Part shown: one piece after another, positions 1-6,884 of the stretch
Layout: each line of letters begins with the position of its first letter
Position numbering within the stretch: position 1 is the first letter of the stretch
Origin: an uncultured Eggerthella sp.
GTDB lineage: Bacteria; Actinomycetota; Coriobacteriia; Coriobacteriales; Eggerthellaceae
Length of the DNA: 15,912 nt
NCBI GenBank assembly: GCA_900556585.1
Contig: USPD01000024.1
Coordinates: 1-15,912 of the forward strand
Direction of reading: 5' to 3'
Notes under the pieces: model-generated
Databases searched by the model: none
What the model was told of the DNA's origin: nothing
What the model saw: the letters and a program-made list of their open reading frames with translations, nothing else
Position numbers and translations under genes: made by a program

Positions 1-591
1 TTCTCGAAGACGCACTACCGCCATGCCAGAAAACGGCACCAGCCGTTCTTTCGATCCTTTGCCCAGCACACGAAGGGTTCCTTCATCAAAACGCACTCGA
101 TCCAAATCAAGACCTACAAGCTCACTAACGCGCAGCCCGCAACCATAAAGAACTTCCATCATAGTGGCATCCCTTATTTCTAACGGAGTAGTAAAAGGCA
201 TGGAATCTAACAATGAGCATATTTGGTCAATGCTCAGCACGTCAGGAAGCTTTTCGGGCTTTCGCGGAATACCCACCATTTGAGATGGATCATCTGATAC
301 AAGGTTTTCTCGCACTAAAAATTTATGGTAGCTTTTTATGGTTGAAGTCCTTCGCGCAATAGTAGAAGCCGCCAGTCCACGCTTGTTTAAATCAGACTGG
401 AAAGACACTATTTCATCACGCGTTATATCAGAAGGTTCTTGCACCTGAAGCGTTTCATGCAAAAACGTTATGTAATCACGCAAATCCTCTTGGTAAGCGC
501 GCACTGTTGCAGGGGAAGCTCCTCGCTCCGCTACTAAATACCCCAAGTAATCCTGGACAAAAAACACGCTATTCCCTAACAAAGATTTCAT
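1..591 (-). CDS. xerD: Tyrosine recombinase XerD, 3' end outside window
   Basis: The 197 visible residues form the N-terminal SAM-like (core-binding) domain, about residues 5-90, and the start of the catalytic domain. The first catalytic arginine is visible at R154 in GCGLRVSEL, and the beta-hairpin lysine at K178 in GKGSKERLVP. The C-terminal HxxR, H/W and Tyr motifs lie beyond the window edge. XerC/XerD resolve chromosome dimers at dif during division. XerD is favoured over XerC or a phage integrase because of the compact N-terminus and the position just downstream of pyrG, as in actinobacteria. The start is uncertain: the ATG at 591 follows an in-frame TAG and abuts a 12-bp inverted repeat with no Shine-Dalgarno. 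A GTG at codon 9 (567-565), preceded by TTAGGG at 579-574, is an alternative. Identity as a Xer-type recombinase is seen in the sequence; the XerD assignment is inference from context. Confidence 0.88.
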   Translation of the reverse strand, partial: MKSLLGNSVFFVQDYLGYLVAERGASPATVRAYQEDLRDYITFLHETLQVQEPSDITRDEIVSFQSDLNKRGLAASTIARRTSTIKSYHKFLVRENLVSDDPSQMVGIPRKPEKLPDVLSIDQICSLLDSMPFTTPLEIRDATMMEVLYGCGLRVSELVGLDLDRVRFDEGTLRVLGKGSKERLVPFSGMAVVRLRE

Positions 592-592
592 C

Positions 593-622
593 TACGTATG
601 CCAAAAAATATTGGCATACGTA
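593..622. repeat. Perfect 12-bp inverted repeat before xerD
   Basis: Arms at 593-604 (TACGTATGCCAA) and 611-622 (TTGGCATACGTA) are perfectly complementary around a 6-nt loop. The repeat lies in the 93-bp gap between the pyrG stop and the xerD start. On the minus-strand transcript the hairpin ends one nucleotide before the xerD ATG. There is no U-tract after it, so a standard intrinsic terminator is unlikely. It could be an operator, an RNA structure controlling xerD translation, or a transcript-end structure for pyrG. Confidence 0.75.
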
Positions 623-684
623 ATACTACACCTTCCCTGTTTTCATGGATTCAAAGGAAAATCATCAAGCGTGGTTATACTTAC

Positions 685-2292
685 TTATTCAGCAGCATGC
701 TGCTTGCATGCTGCGCCTACAAACCCAACGAACAAAGGATGCGGATTGATTGGACGACTCTTGAACTCTGGATGACCCTGGCATGCAATAAACCAAGGAT
801 GACCAGGAAGTTCAATCATTTCAGTTAAGCGATCATCAGGAGAAACGCCGCATATCTTTAAGCCAGCATCCATAAGTGCACTTCTAAACGTATTGTTCAC
901 TTCATAACGATGACGATGACGCTCATACACCACTTCTTCACCATATACGGAATAAGCAAGTGAATCTTTGTCGAGCTTACAAGGATACGCGCCCAAACGC
1001 ATGGTGCCGCCCTTATCCTCAACATCTTCTTGTTCAGGCATCAAGTCAATGACGGTATATTTAGCATCCTCATCGAATTCAGCGGAAGTCGCCCCTTCAA
1101 GACCAGCAACATTGCGAGCGAATTCGCATACTGCAGCCTGCAAACCAAGACAAATTCCCAAGAAAGGAACACCTTGCTCACGAGCGTATTGAGCAGCAGC
1201 AATTTTTCCTTCAAAAGCACGTTGACCAAAACCGCCCGGAATCAGAATTCCATCCATTCCACCAAGAATCGAATCGGCATTTTCTAGCGTTAGTTCTTCA
1301 CCATCTACTAGATGAATATCAGCATGAACGCCATTTGCAACTGCAGCATGACCAAGTGCTTCAATTACTGATAAATATGCATCAGGTAAGCTTACGTACT
1401 TGCCCACTACCGCAATGTGTACTTCACCTTCACAAGCGTCAGCATCACTCAAAAATTTCTTCAAAGGAGAAAGATCAATTGGATTTACGTCCAAGCCAAG
1501 ACGACGCAGAACTTGGATATCAAATTGCTGATCCGCTAAAACAAGCGGTACTTGATAAATTGAAGGCGCATCAACACAAGAAAGAACGTGCTTCACTTCT
1601 ACATCGCAGAACAATGCAATCTTCTCGCGAACACTATCGGTGATCTCATGATCAGAACGACAAACAATAAAGTCTGGTTGAACACCAAGAGATCGCAATT
1701 CTTTAACGCTATGCTGAGTTGGTTTGGTTTTTACCTCATGCGCCGCTGCGATATAAGGCACTAACGTAACATGAACAAAGCACACATCACCTTCGGGGCG
1801 CTCTTTTTTGAATTGGCGTGCTGCTTCAATAAAAGGCAGGGATTCGATGTCGCCAATGGTGCCACCAATTTCCGAAATAACAATATCAGCATTGGATTGA
1901 TCAGCTATACGACGAAGACGGTCCTTAATAGCTTCGGTTACATGAGGAATAACCTGTACGGTACCGCCCAAAAAATCACCACGACGTTCACGGGCAATAA
2001 GACTTTTATAAATAGAACCCTGAGTGAAATTTGATTCACGCGATAAGTTTTCATCAATAAAGCGCTCATAGTGTCCAAGATCCAAGTCGCCTTCATGACC
2101 ATCTTCTGTAACGAACACTTCTCCATGCTGGAAAGGAGACATAGTGCCAGGATCCACATTCAAATACGGATCCATCTTTTGCATAGTAACTTTATATCCG
2201 CGGGCTTTTAATAAGTGTCCTAACGAAGCTGCTGTAATGCCTTTTCCTAATGAAGAAACTACGCCGCCTGTTACAAAAATATGCTTAGCCAT
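685..2292 (-). CDS. pyrG: CTP synthase (glutamine-hydrolysing)
   Basis: Makes CTP from UTP using ATP and glutamine, the last step of de novo pyrimidine nucleotide synthesis, in the cytosol. At 535 residues it is full length for the family. The N-terminal synthetase domain shows the P-loop SSLGKG (13-18), GHYERF (73-78) and EIGGTIGDIESLPF (141-154). The C-terminal class I glutamine amidotransferase domain has GGFGQR (353-358), the nucleophile C381 in GICLGLQ, and the H507/E509 pair in GHPEF. The start is supported by an AAAGGAG ribosome-binding site just upstream on the minus strand. xerD follows 93 bp downstream on the same strand. All catalytic residues are present and nothing looks degraded. 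Confidence 0.98.
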   Translation of the reverse strand: MAKHIFVTGGVVSSLGKGITAASLGHLLKARGYKVTMQKMDPYLNVDPGTMSPFQHGEVFVTEDGHEGDLDLGHYERFIDENLSRESNFTQGSIYKSLIARERRGDFLGGTVQVIPHVTEAIKDRLRRIADQSNADIVISEIGGTIGDIESLPFIEAARQFKKERPEGDVCFVHVTLVPYIAAAHEVKTKPTQHSVKELRSLGVQPDFIVCRSDHEITDSVREKIALFCDVEVKHVLSCVDAPSIYQVPLVLADQQFDIQVLRRLGLDVNPIDLSPLKKFLSDADACEGEVHIAVVGKYVSLPDAYLSVIEALGHAAVANGVHADIHLVDGEELTLENADSILGGMDGILIPGGFGQRAFEGKIAAAQYAREQGVPFLGICLGLQAAVCEFARNVAGLEGATSAEFDEDAKYTVIDLMPEQEDVEDKGGTMRLGAYPCKLDKDSLAYSVYGEEVVYERHRHRYEVNNTFRSALMDAGLKICGVSPDDRLTEMIELPGHPWFIACQGHPEFKSRPINPHPLFVGFVGAACKQHAAE

Positions 2293-2359
2293 GACACTCC
2301 TTTGCCCACTTCTCCATTTGATTCCAAGCGTATTTTAATAAGCAAAAAATGTTCATTTG

Positions 2360-2374
2360 ACTGCATTTTGCAGT
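2360..2374. repeat. Short inverted repeat in the pyrG leader region
   Basis: ACTGCA (2360-2365) and TGCAGT (2369-2374) form a perfect 6-bp stem with a TTT loop, about 70 bp upstream of pyrG. It could be a weak regulatory hairpin or operator, but a repeat of this length also occurs by chance. The run of initial G residues used for CTP-sensing attenuation at some Gram-positive pyrG genes was not seen. Confidence 0.25.
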
Positions 2375-2465
2375 ATTTACACACCCGAAACAGTCGCGCA
2401 TATTCATAGTTTGTTTTTGCCTCATTAAATTCAAATAGGACATTTCTATAAATCGGTCAATTGCC

Positions 2466-2474
2466 TGCTATATA
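2466..2474 (+). promoter_or_regulatory. Probable extended -10 promoter for the DUF1846 gene
   Basis: TGC followed by TATATA (or TATACT, 2471-2476) forms an extended -10 element about 45 bp before the ATG at 2519. The -35 region is poor. A good ribosome-binding site, AGAGGA (2507-2512), precedes the start. The 226-bp gap to divergent pyrG must also carry the pyrG promoter. A TTGACC hexamer on the minus strand (2460-2455) is a possible -35, but no convincing matching -10 was found. Confidence 0.4.
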
Positions 2475-2518
2475 CTAGTTTGGTTAAGAAAACCCTACCT
2501 TAAACGAGAGGACTGTTC

Positions 2519-4000
2519 ATGCGCATCGGTTTCGACAATGAGAAATACATCGCGCTTCAAGCTGAGCATATTCGCGAACGCATTAGCCAATTTGGCGGCA
2601 AGTTATACCTTGAATTCGGAGGTAAACTGTTTGACGATTTCCATGCCTCACGCGTACTGCCAGGCTTTGAGCCCGACAGCAAAATTCGTATGCTCAAGCA
2701 GCTCATAGATGATGTTGAGATTATTGTCGCTATTAATGCAAACGATATTGAAAAATCCAAAATTCGTGGCGATCTAGGCATTACCTATGATGAAGATGTT
2801 CTGCGTCTTTTAGATATTTTCCAGTCAATGGGATTTGCTACCACTGGCGTAGTAATCACTCAATTCGAAAACCAGCCTTCCGCCCTGGCTTTTCGCCATC
2901 GTTTGGACACCTTGGGCATCAAGAGCTTTCTTCACTACCCCATTGCAGGATACCCTTATGACACTGCGCGCATCGTAAGCGAAGAAGGATACGGCAAAAA
3001 CGAATTCATTGAAACCACCCACCCACTCGTTGTTGTAACCGCACCCGGCCCTGGTTCTGGCAAGATGGCAACCTGTCTGTCACAGCTCTACCATGAACAC
3101 AAGCGCGGAGTTCAGGCAGGCTATGCTAAATACGAAACATTCCCTATCTGGAATTTGCCTCTTAAGCACCCTGTCAACATTGCGTATGAAGCTGCAACGG
3201 TTGACCTCAATGATGCCAACACCATCGATCCGTTCCATTTGGAAGCCTATGGAAAGACCACTGTTAACTACAACCGTGATGTAGAAATCTTCCCTGTACT
3301 CAAAGCTATGATGGAACGCATTTCAGGCACCAGCCCTTATCAATCGCCTACCGATATGGGCGTAAACATGGCTGGCAATGCCATCATTGACGATGAAGCT
3401 GTTTGCGATGCCGCAAAAATGGAAATCGTTCGCCGTTATTTCCAGGCAGCTGTTGACACCCGTCGAACTGGTATTGGTCACGAATACGTAGAACGTCTCG
3501 AGCTTCTTATGAATCAAGCTGGTGTTGATGCTAATTATTCGCCAGCTCGTTCTGCTGCTCTTTTAAAAGAAGAAACCACAGGACGCCCTGCAGGCGCAAT
3601 GGTACTGCCTGACGGAACCGTAGTTACCGGCAAAACCTCTGATTTGCTAGGAGCGGCTTCGTCGCTTTTAATGAACGCGCTTAAAGGCGTTGCAGGCGTA
3701 GATGATTCGATTGACGTTATTAGCAATGAGGTAATTGAACCTATCTGCGAGCTTAAAACAAACACTCTCCATTCCAGCAATCCGCGTTTGCATTCAGACG
3801 AAACCTTACTTGCTCTTTCGGTTTCAAGCGCAACCGATCCTCTAGCTAAACAGCTTATTGATCATGCTGGCGATTTAAAGGGATGCGACGCATTTTTCAG
3901 TGTCATTCTCTCACCAACCGATGAAAAGCTTTATCGTACCCTTGGTATTAATGTTTGCTGCGAACCTAAATATGAGCAGCGCAGGTACTACCATCGCTAA
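2519..4000 (+). CDS. DUF1846 (UPF0371) family protein
   Basis: A 493-residue soluble protein that fits the DUF1846/UPF0371 family along its whole length. This family is found in many Firmicutes and Actinobacteria and has solved structures but no settled reaction. Visible family-like segments are the N-terminal GFDNEKY (4-10), LEFGGKLFDD (31-40), LPGFEPDSK (47-55), the glycine-rich nucleotide-binding-like loop APGPGSGK (175-182) and SPTDMGVNMAGNAI (276-289). There is no signal peptide or membrane segment, so it should be cytosolic. It sits alone between divergent pyrG and the guanidine cassette, with its own promoter and the ribosome-binding site AGAGGA. The GPGSGK loop suggests binding of a phosphorylated ligand, but this is inference. 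The family call is strong; the function is unknown. Confidence 0.9.
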   Translation: MRIGFDNEKYIALQAEHIRERISQFGGKLYLEFGGKLFDDFHASRVLPGFEPDSKIRMLKQLIDDVEIIVAINANDIEKSKIRGDLGITYDEDVLRLLDIFQSMGFATTGVVITQFENQPSALAFRHRLDTLGIKSFLHYPIAGYPYDTARIVSEEGYGKNEFIETTHPLVVVTAPGPGSGKMATCLSQLYHEHKRGVQAGYAKYETFPIWNLPLKHPVNIAYEAATVDLNDANTIDPFHLEAYGKTTVNYNRDVEIFPVLKAMMERISGTSPYQSPTDMGVNMAGNAIIDDEAVCDAAKMEIVRRYFQAAVDTRRTGIGHEYVERLELLMNQAGVDANYSPARSAALLKEETTGRPAGAMVLPDGTVVTGKTSDLLGAASSLLMNALKGVAGVDDSIDVISNEVIEPICELKTNTLHSSNPRLHSDETLLALSVSSATDPLAKQLIDHAGDLKGCDAFFSVILSPTDEKLYRTLGINVCCEPKYEQRRYYHR

Positions 4001-4044
4001 GTTGGCATAGGTATTGCCGCACGTGATTTTCGACGTAATCAGCA

Positions 4045-4079
4045 GGACGCGCATCAAACTATTTTCCTTATGCGCGTCC
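4045..4079. repeat. 10-bp perfect inverted repeat upstream of riboswitch promoter
   Basis: GGACGCGCAT (4045-4054) and ATGCGCGTCC (4070-4079) are perfectly complementary across a 15-nt loop. It lies about 45 bp after the DUF1846 stop and its right arm overlaps the -35 region of the promoter that drives the guanidine cassette. It may be the DUF1846 terminator, though no T-tract follows, or an operator for a protein acting on the SMR promoter. Confidence 0.55.
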
Positions 4080-4094
4080 AACCAGGCCTCTCTT

Positions 4095-4103
4095 TGATAT
4101 AAT
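4095..4103 (+). promoter_or_regulatory. Extended -10 promoter of the guanidine cassette
   Basis: TGA followed by a consensus TATAAT (4098-4103) is a textbook extended -10 element. Transcription would start near 4110, just before the riboswitch aptamer. The -35 region is poor, which an extended -10 can compensate. Confidence 0.7.
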
Positions 4104-4111
4104 TTCGGCTA

Positions 4112-4275
4112 ATGTGTTTAAAGTTTTCTAGGGTTCCGCTGAAACGCTCGAAACTACCTATAAAATGCCGCAGCTACCTCATGTAACGCAAGAAAGTTGT
4201 TAAACGTTTCAGGCTGGTCCAAGAGAAAACGACTAGCAAATAGCTAGCTACCACGGAGGGATAAAAGCCCGGGAG
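4112..4275 (+). ncRNA. Guanidine-I riboswitch (ykkC class aptamer)
   Basis: The leader contains the conserved blocks of the ykkC/guanidine-I class in order: CTAGGGTTCCG (4128-4138), CTGGTCCAAGAG (4214-4225) and ACGGAGGGATAAAAGCCCGG (4253-4272). These are linked by stems visible in the sequence: CTGAAACG (4139-4146) with CGTTTCAG (4205-4212), and CTAGC (4233-4237) with GCTAG (4243-4247). This class binds free guanidinium and usually controls guanidine exporters or guanidine-degrading enzymes. Here an intrinsic terminator overlaps the aptamer 3' end and two SMR exporter genes follow, so a ligand-ON design is expected. The outer boundaries are approximate. Confidence 0.95.
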
Positions 4276-4304
4276 CAACATGATGTTGTTCCCGGGCTTT
4301 CTTT
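4264..4304 (+). terminator. Intrinsic terminator of the guanidine-I riboswitch
   Basis: Arms 4264-4280 and 4284-4300 form a 17-bp stem (one G-U pair) with a TGA loop and a GC-rich base, followed by TTTCTTT. The left arm includes the conserved AAAGCCCGGGAG end of the aptamer, so ligand-stabilised aptamer folding and terminator folding are mutually exclusive. Guanidine binding should therefore allow read-through into the SMR genes. Confidence 0.93.
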
Positions 4305-4369
4305 ATGCTCCATCAATGATGAACAAAAAGAAATTATGGCCAAAAGAGGCATAAGCCAAACACGGATTT

Positions 4370-4382
4370 AGGAGAGATTTTG
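4370..4382 (+). promoter_or_regulatory. Ribosome-binding site fixing a TTG start for ykkC
   Basis: AGGAGAG (4370-4376) is followed by ATT and the TTG at 4380-4382. ATG codons upstream at 4316, 4319 and 4336 are out of frame, so TTG is the best initiation codon. Confidence 0.75.
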
Positions 4383-4850
4383 AACAAGCGAAATCATACG
4401 GTTGCATGGATTTACCTGATTGTCTCAGGCTGCTTTGAGGTGGTATGGGCATTCACTATGAAATTATCCCACGGATTTACCGACCCTGTGTATGCCTTGA
4501 TTACCATTGCGATTCTTGCGGCAAATCTATTTCTACTCGAACGTCCTGTAGCTGTCTTAGGTATTGGAGTTTCATATGGCGTTTTTACAGGACTAGGAAT
4601 TGTTGGTACCACGTTAGTAGGCATCATAGGACTCGGTGAATCAATTAGCATCATCAAGATCGCCTCTATCGCCATTTTAATGACAGGGGTTATTGGGCTT
4701 AAATACTGCGATGCAAAAGAAGCCGCCCAAAAAGCTGCCCAAATGATTGAAGCCTACAATCGCACACACCAAATTAACCAAAACAAGGCCGCTATTCAGT
4801 CTGCCATTCACTCAAATGATTCATCCCACCACTACGAAGAGGAGCGCTAA
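4380..4850 (+). CDS. ykkC: SMR family guanidinium exporter subunit, YkkC-like
   Basis: A small multidrug resistance protein with four predicted transmembrane helices (about 8-28, 35-54, 57-82 and 88-109). It has the essential membrane-embedded glutamate E20 in CFEVVWAFTMK, followed by LSHGF, typical of the Gdx/SugE guanidinium-exporter branch. YGVFTGLG (66-73) resembles Bacillus YkkC. Residues 110-156 form a hydrophilic Q/N/H-rich tail, unusually long for a family whose members are commonly 105-115 residues. The start is a TTG at 4380, supported by AGGAGAG six to ten bases upstream; no ATG nearby is in frame. It lies behind the guanidine-I riboswitch and 3 bp before ykkD. Proton-coupled guanidinium export as a heteromer with YkkD is inferred from family, partner gene and riboswitch. 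Confidence 0.92.
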   Translation: MNKRNHTVAWIYLIVSGCFEVVWAFTMKLSHGFTDPVYALITIAILAANLFLLERPVAVLGIGVSYGVFTGLGIVGTTLVGIIGLGESISIIKIASIAILMTGVIGLKYCDAKEAAQKAAQMIEAYNRTHQINQNKAAIQSAIHSNDSSHHYEEER

Positions 4851-4853
4851 ACA

Positions 4854-5177
4854 ATGATGTGGCTTTTATTATTCATCTCTTCTTTCTTCGAACTTGGTTT
4901 CACCGTTTGCATGAAGCTATCTGAAGGATTCCGCAAAAAGAAATGGACAGTACTTTGCATAGCTTCCACTATTTGCTCAATTGGATTGCTGTCTATTGCT
5001 ACCACCGAATTACCCCTAAGCATTGCTTATGCCGTCTGGACTGGTGTTGGCACCATTCTAATTGCGATTTTCGGCATAGCAGCATTCAAAGAAAGTAAGA
5101 ATCCCCTGAAACTCTTTTTCTTAGGGTTAGTTCTTTTGGGTGTTATCGGGCTGAGACTTAGCGGCGTTGGACATTAA
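4854..5177 (+). CDS. ykkD: SMR family guanidinium exporter subunit, YkkD-like
   Basis: A 107-residue SMR protein with four predicted transmembrane helices. The essential glutamate is E13 in FFELGF, followed by CMKLSEGF, and the third helix has the AYAVWTGVGT signature. A basic first loop (RKKKW) resembles Bacillus YkkD. It starts 3 bp after ykkC, with GAGGAG (4839-4844) inside the end of ykkC as its ribosome-binding site. Two consecutive ATGs (4854, 4857) are possible; the first has the better spacing. The two unequal SMR genes in tandem suggest a heterodimer with fixed, opposite membrane orientations, as known for paired SMR proteins. It converges on murJ with only 8 bp between stop codons and no clear terminator there, so transcripts may overlap. 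Confidence 0.92.
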   Translation: MMWLLLFISSFFELGFTVCMKLSEGFRKKKWTVLCIASTICSIGLLSIATTELPLSIAYAVWTGVGTILIAIFGIAAFKESKNPLKLFFLGLVLLGVIGLRLSGVGH

Positions 5178-5185
5178 CGCCAACG

Positions 5186-6823
5186 TTAACGTCGCCTTGC
5201 ATGCTTTCCTTTACTCTTCTTAGGCAAAAAACGGCCAAATAATTTGTTGCCGATACGCGCTAATACAGAAAATTCTTCTACACGTAAGACGCGGCATAAT
5301 CCAAAGGAAACAACAAGGCCAATGCATCCCGAAATAGCTAGGATAATCACCGCTTCAACAACCGCATTAAGAGCAATATTGGATAATGCCAACGACAGCC
5401 CGTTAGCCAATGCTGCTGCAACAACCGCACCAATCAAACCAGCAATAGCGGTCTTAACAAACACCACTGCAATACCACGATTTCCGTAACTTCCTACTTT
5501 GCTGCGCACAATCAGCGAACAAACAACCATCATTACGGCATAGAATGCAAGATCCGCAATAGGGATACCAGCCAGCCCCAAAACTTCAGGTTGACACAAG
5601 TACCAATACCCCGCCACTTGACCTAAGCGCACTATGAAGTCAATAATGGCAAACTTCATAAAGCTTCGAAGTGCCGCGAATACGCGATACATATACATAT
5701 AGCCCGCATAGAATGGCAGACTTATTACCCAAATTGCCAAAATACTTCCAACATTAGCGACTTCGTCAGCCGTAAAGGCACCCGCTTGGAATAATTGCAT
5801 TAAAGGCTGAGCTAATGCCCCTACCAAAAATGCTAAAGGAATAATAAGGAAAAAGGTCGAACGCAAGCCGGATCGAATATAGCCCCTAAAACCATTCCAA
5901 TCTTCACGTGCCGCGCAATCAGACAGTTCGGTGAGCAACGTCGTCGAAAGGGATACCGCTATAACACCATACGGCAACTGATACCACGTCCATGCATAGT
6001 TAAGTGTCGATGGACCATTAGGAGCCGCTTCAAGCGAAAATGCATTACGACAGCTAAACGTAATCATGGTGCCCGCAATATATAAAAACATAGGTGCAGC
6101 AACCTTCAATGCTTCCACCAGCATAGGATCACACAAGTTGATATGTGGACGATAGCGAAATCCTTGTTTGATAAGAGCAGGAATTTGTACGCCAAACTGA
6201 CACAACACGCCAGCCGAAGTTCCAATTGCCAGCCACCAAAGAGCAACTTCCTGATTCCAAGCCGACAGAGGAACAAATCCAAACATAACAATAGTAACTA
6301 CGATGTTGTTAATAACAGGCGCCAATGATGGCATAAGATAGGTTCGTTCCGCATTTAAGATGCCTGTTATTACCGCGCCTACACCATAAAGCAAAATTTG
6401 AATCGCAAAAATTCGGAAAAAGAATATGGCAAGGGTTTTTGAATCGCCCTGATCAACAGTGAAGGTTTGAGTTTCAATAACCGCTGGTGAAAAGAACGAA
6501 CATGCAAGAGTTAAAACGCCAAGAATGATAATGGTGATTGATAAGATGTTCGATGCGAAATCGTAAGCACCTTTGTTACCTGCTTTTTCTTTTTGTAAAA
6601 GATACAACGGTAAGAATGCCGTTGCTAACACACCTGATGCCGCTAATTCATAAATCATAGCAGGCATGTTATAGGCAATTTGATACGCTGAAGTAAGCAA
6701 TGTATTGCCAAGCGCAAATGCCATTGCCCAAGTACGCAACAAGCCTGTTACGCGCGATCCTAAGGTACAAAGGGTGATCAATCCCGTGTTTTTTATAATG
6801 CTGTCTTGTGAATCGTTTGCCAT
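5186..6823 (-). CDS. murJ: Lipid II flippase MurJ (MviN family)
   Basis: A 545-residue polytopic membrane protein of the MOP/MviN family, with about 14 hydrophobic segments and a short very basic C-terminal tail (KKSKGKHARRR). MurJ flips the peptidoglycan precursor lipid II across the cytoplasmic membrane. The N-terminal signature SRVTGLLRTWAMAFALG (23-39) keeps the two arginines equivalent to E. coli R18 and R24 (here R24 and R30). By my alignment the E. coli D39 position is serine, and the region of R52 reads YELAASG, the form usual in actinobacteria. The ribosome-binding site AGAGGA lies just before the ATG. It is divergent from nadK with a 61-bp shared upstream region and convergent with ykkD. 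Confidence 0.93.
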   Translation of the reverse strand: MANDSQDSIIKNTGLITLCTLGSRVTGLLRTWAMAFALGNTLLTSAYQIAYNMPAMIYELAASGVLATAFLPLYLLQKEKAGNKGAYDFASNILSITIIILGVLTLACSFFSPAVIETQTFTVDQGDSKTLAIFFFRIFAIQILLYGVGAVITGILNAERTYLMPSLAPVINNIVVTIVMFGFVPLSAWNQEVALWWLAIGTSAGVLCQFGVQIPALIKQGFRYRPHINLCDPMLVEALKVAAPMFLYIAGTMITFSCRNAFSLEAAPNGPSTLNYAWTWYQLPYGVIAVSLSTTLLTELSDCAAREDWNGFRGYIRSGLRSTFFLIIPLAFLVGALAQPLMQLFQAGAFTADEVANVGSILAIWVISLPFYAGYMYMYRVFAALRSFMKFAIIDFIVRLGQVAGYWYLCQPEVLGLAGIPIADLAFYAVMMVVCSLIVRSKVGSYGNRGIAVVFVKTAIAGLIGAVVAAALANGLSLALSNIALNAVVEAVIILAISGCIGLVVSFGLCRVLRVEEFSVLARIGNKLFGRFLPKKSKGKHARRR

Positions 6824-6841
6824 ATATCCTCTTGTTGCGTC

Positions 6842-6847
6842 TATAAT
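6842..6847 (+). promoter_or_regulatory. Probable -10 element for nadK in murJ/nadK divergent gap
   Basis: A consensus TATAAT lies 37 bp before the nadK ATG. The nearest -35-like hexamer, TTGCCA (6817-6822), has a long 19-bp spacer. The gap is only 61 bp, so the murJ and nadK promoters must overlap or sit close together. Confidence 0.45.
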
Positions 6848-6884
6848 TGACCAAATTCAATAGAAATATACTAAGGAAAAAATA

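Noticed and set aside
1..591. Recombinase as an integrase of a prophage or genomic island
   Set aside because: Neighbours are housekeeping genes, no attachment site or tRNA is present, and the protein has the compact Xer layout.
593..622. Inverted repeat before xerD as a dif site
   Set aside because: A dif site has two imperfect 11-bp arms around 6 bp with a characteristic TTATGT-type right arm; this perfect palindrome does not fit, and dif is normally not next to xerD.
4380..5177. SMR pair as quaternary ammonium (EmrE/Qac-type) drug pumps
   Set aside because: The guanidine-I riboswitch directly upstream and the SHGF/SEGF and WTG motifs favour the guanidinium exporter branch.
5161..5196. 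Alternative GGCGTT/AACGCC and ACGTTAACGT palindromes at the ykkD/murJ junction
   Set aside because: Several short mutually exclusive pairings exist over the two stop codons without any T-tract; too weak to call a terminator.
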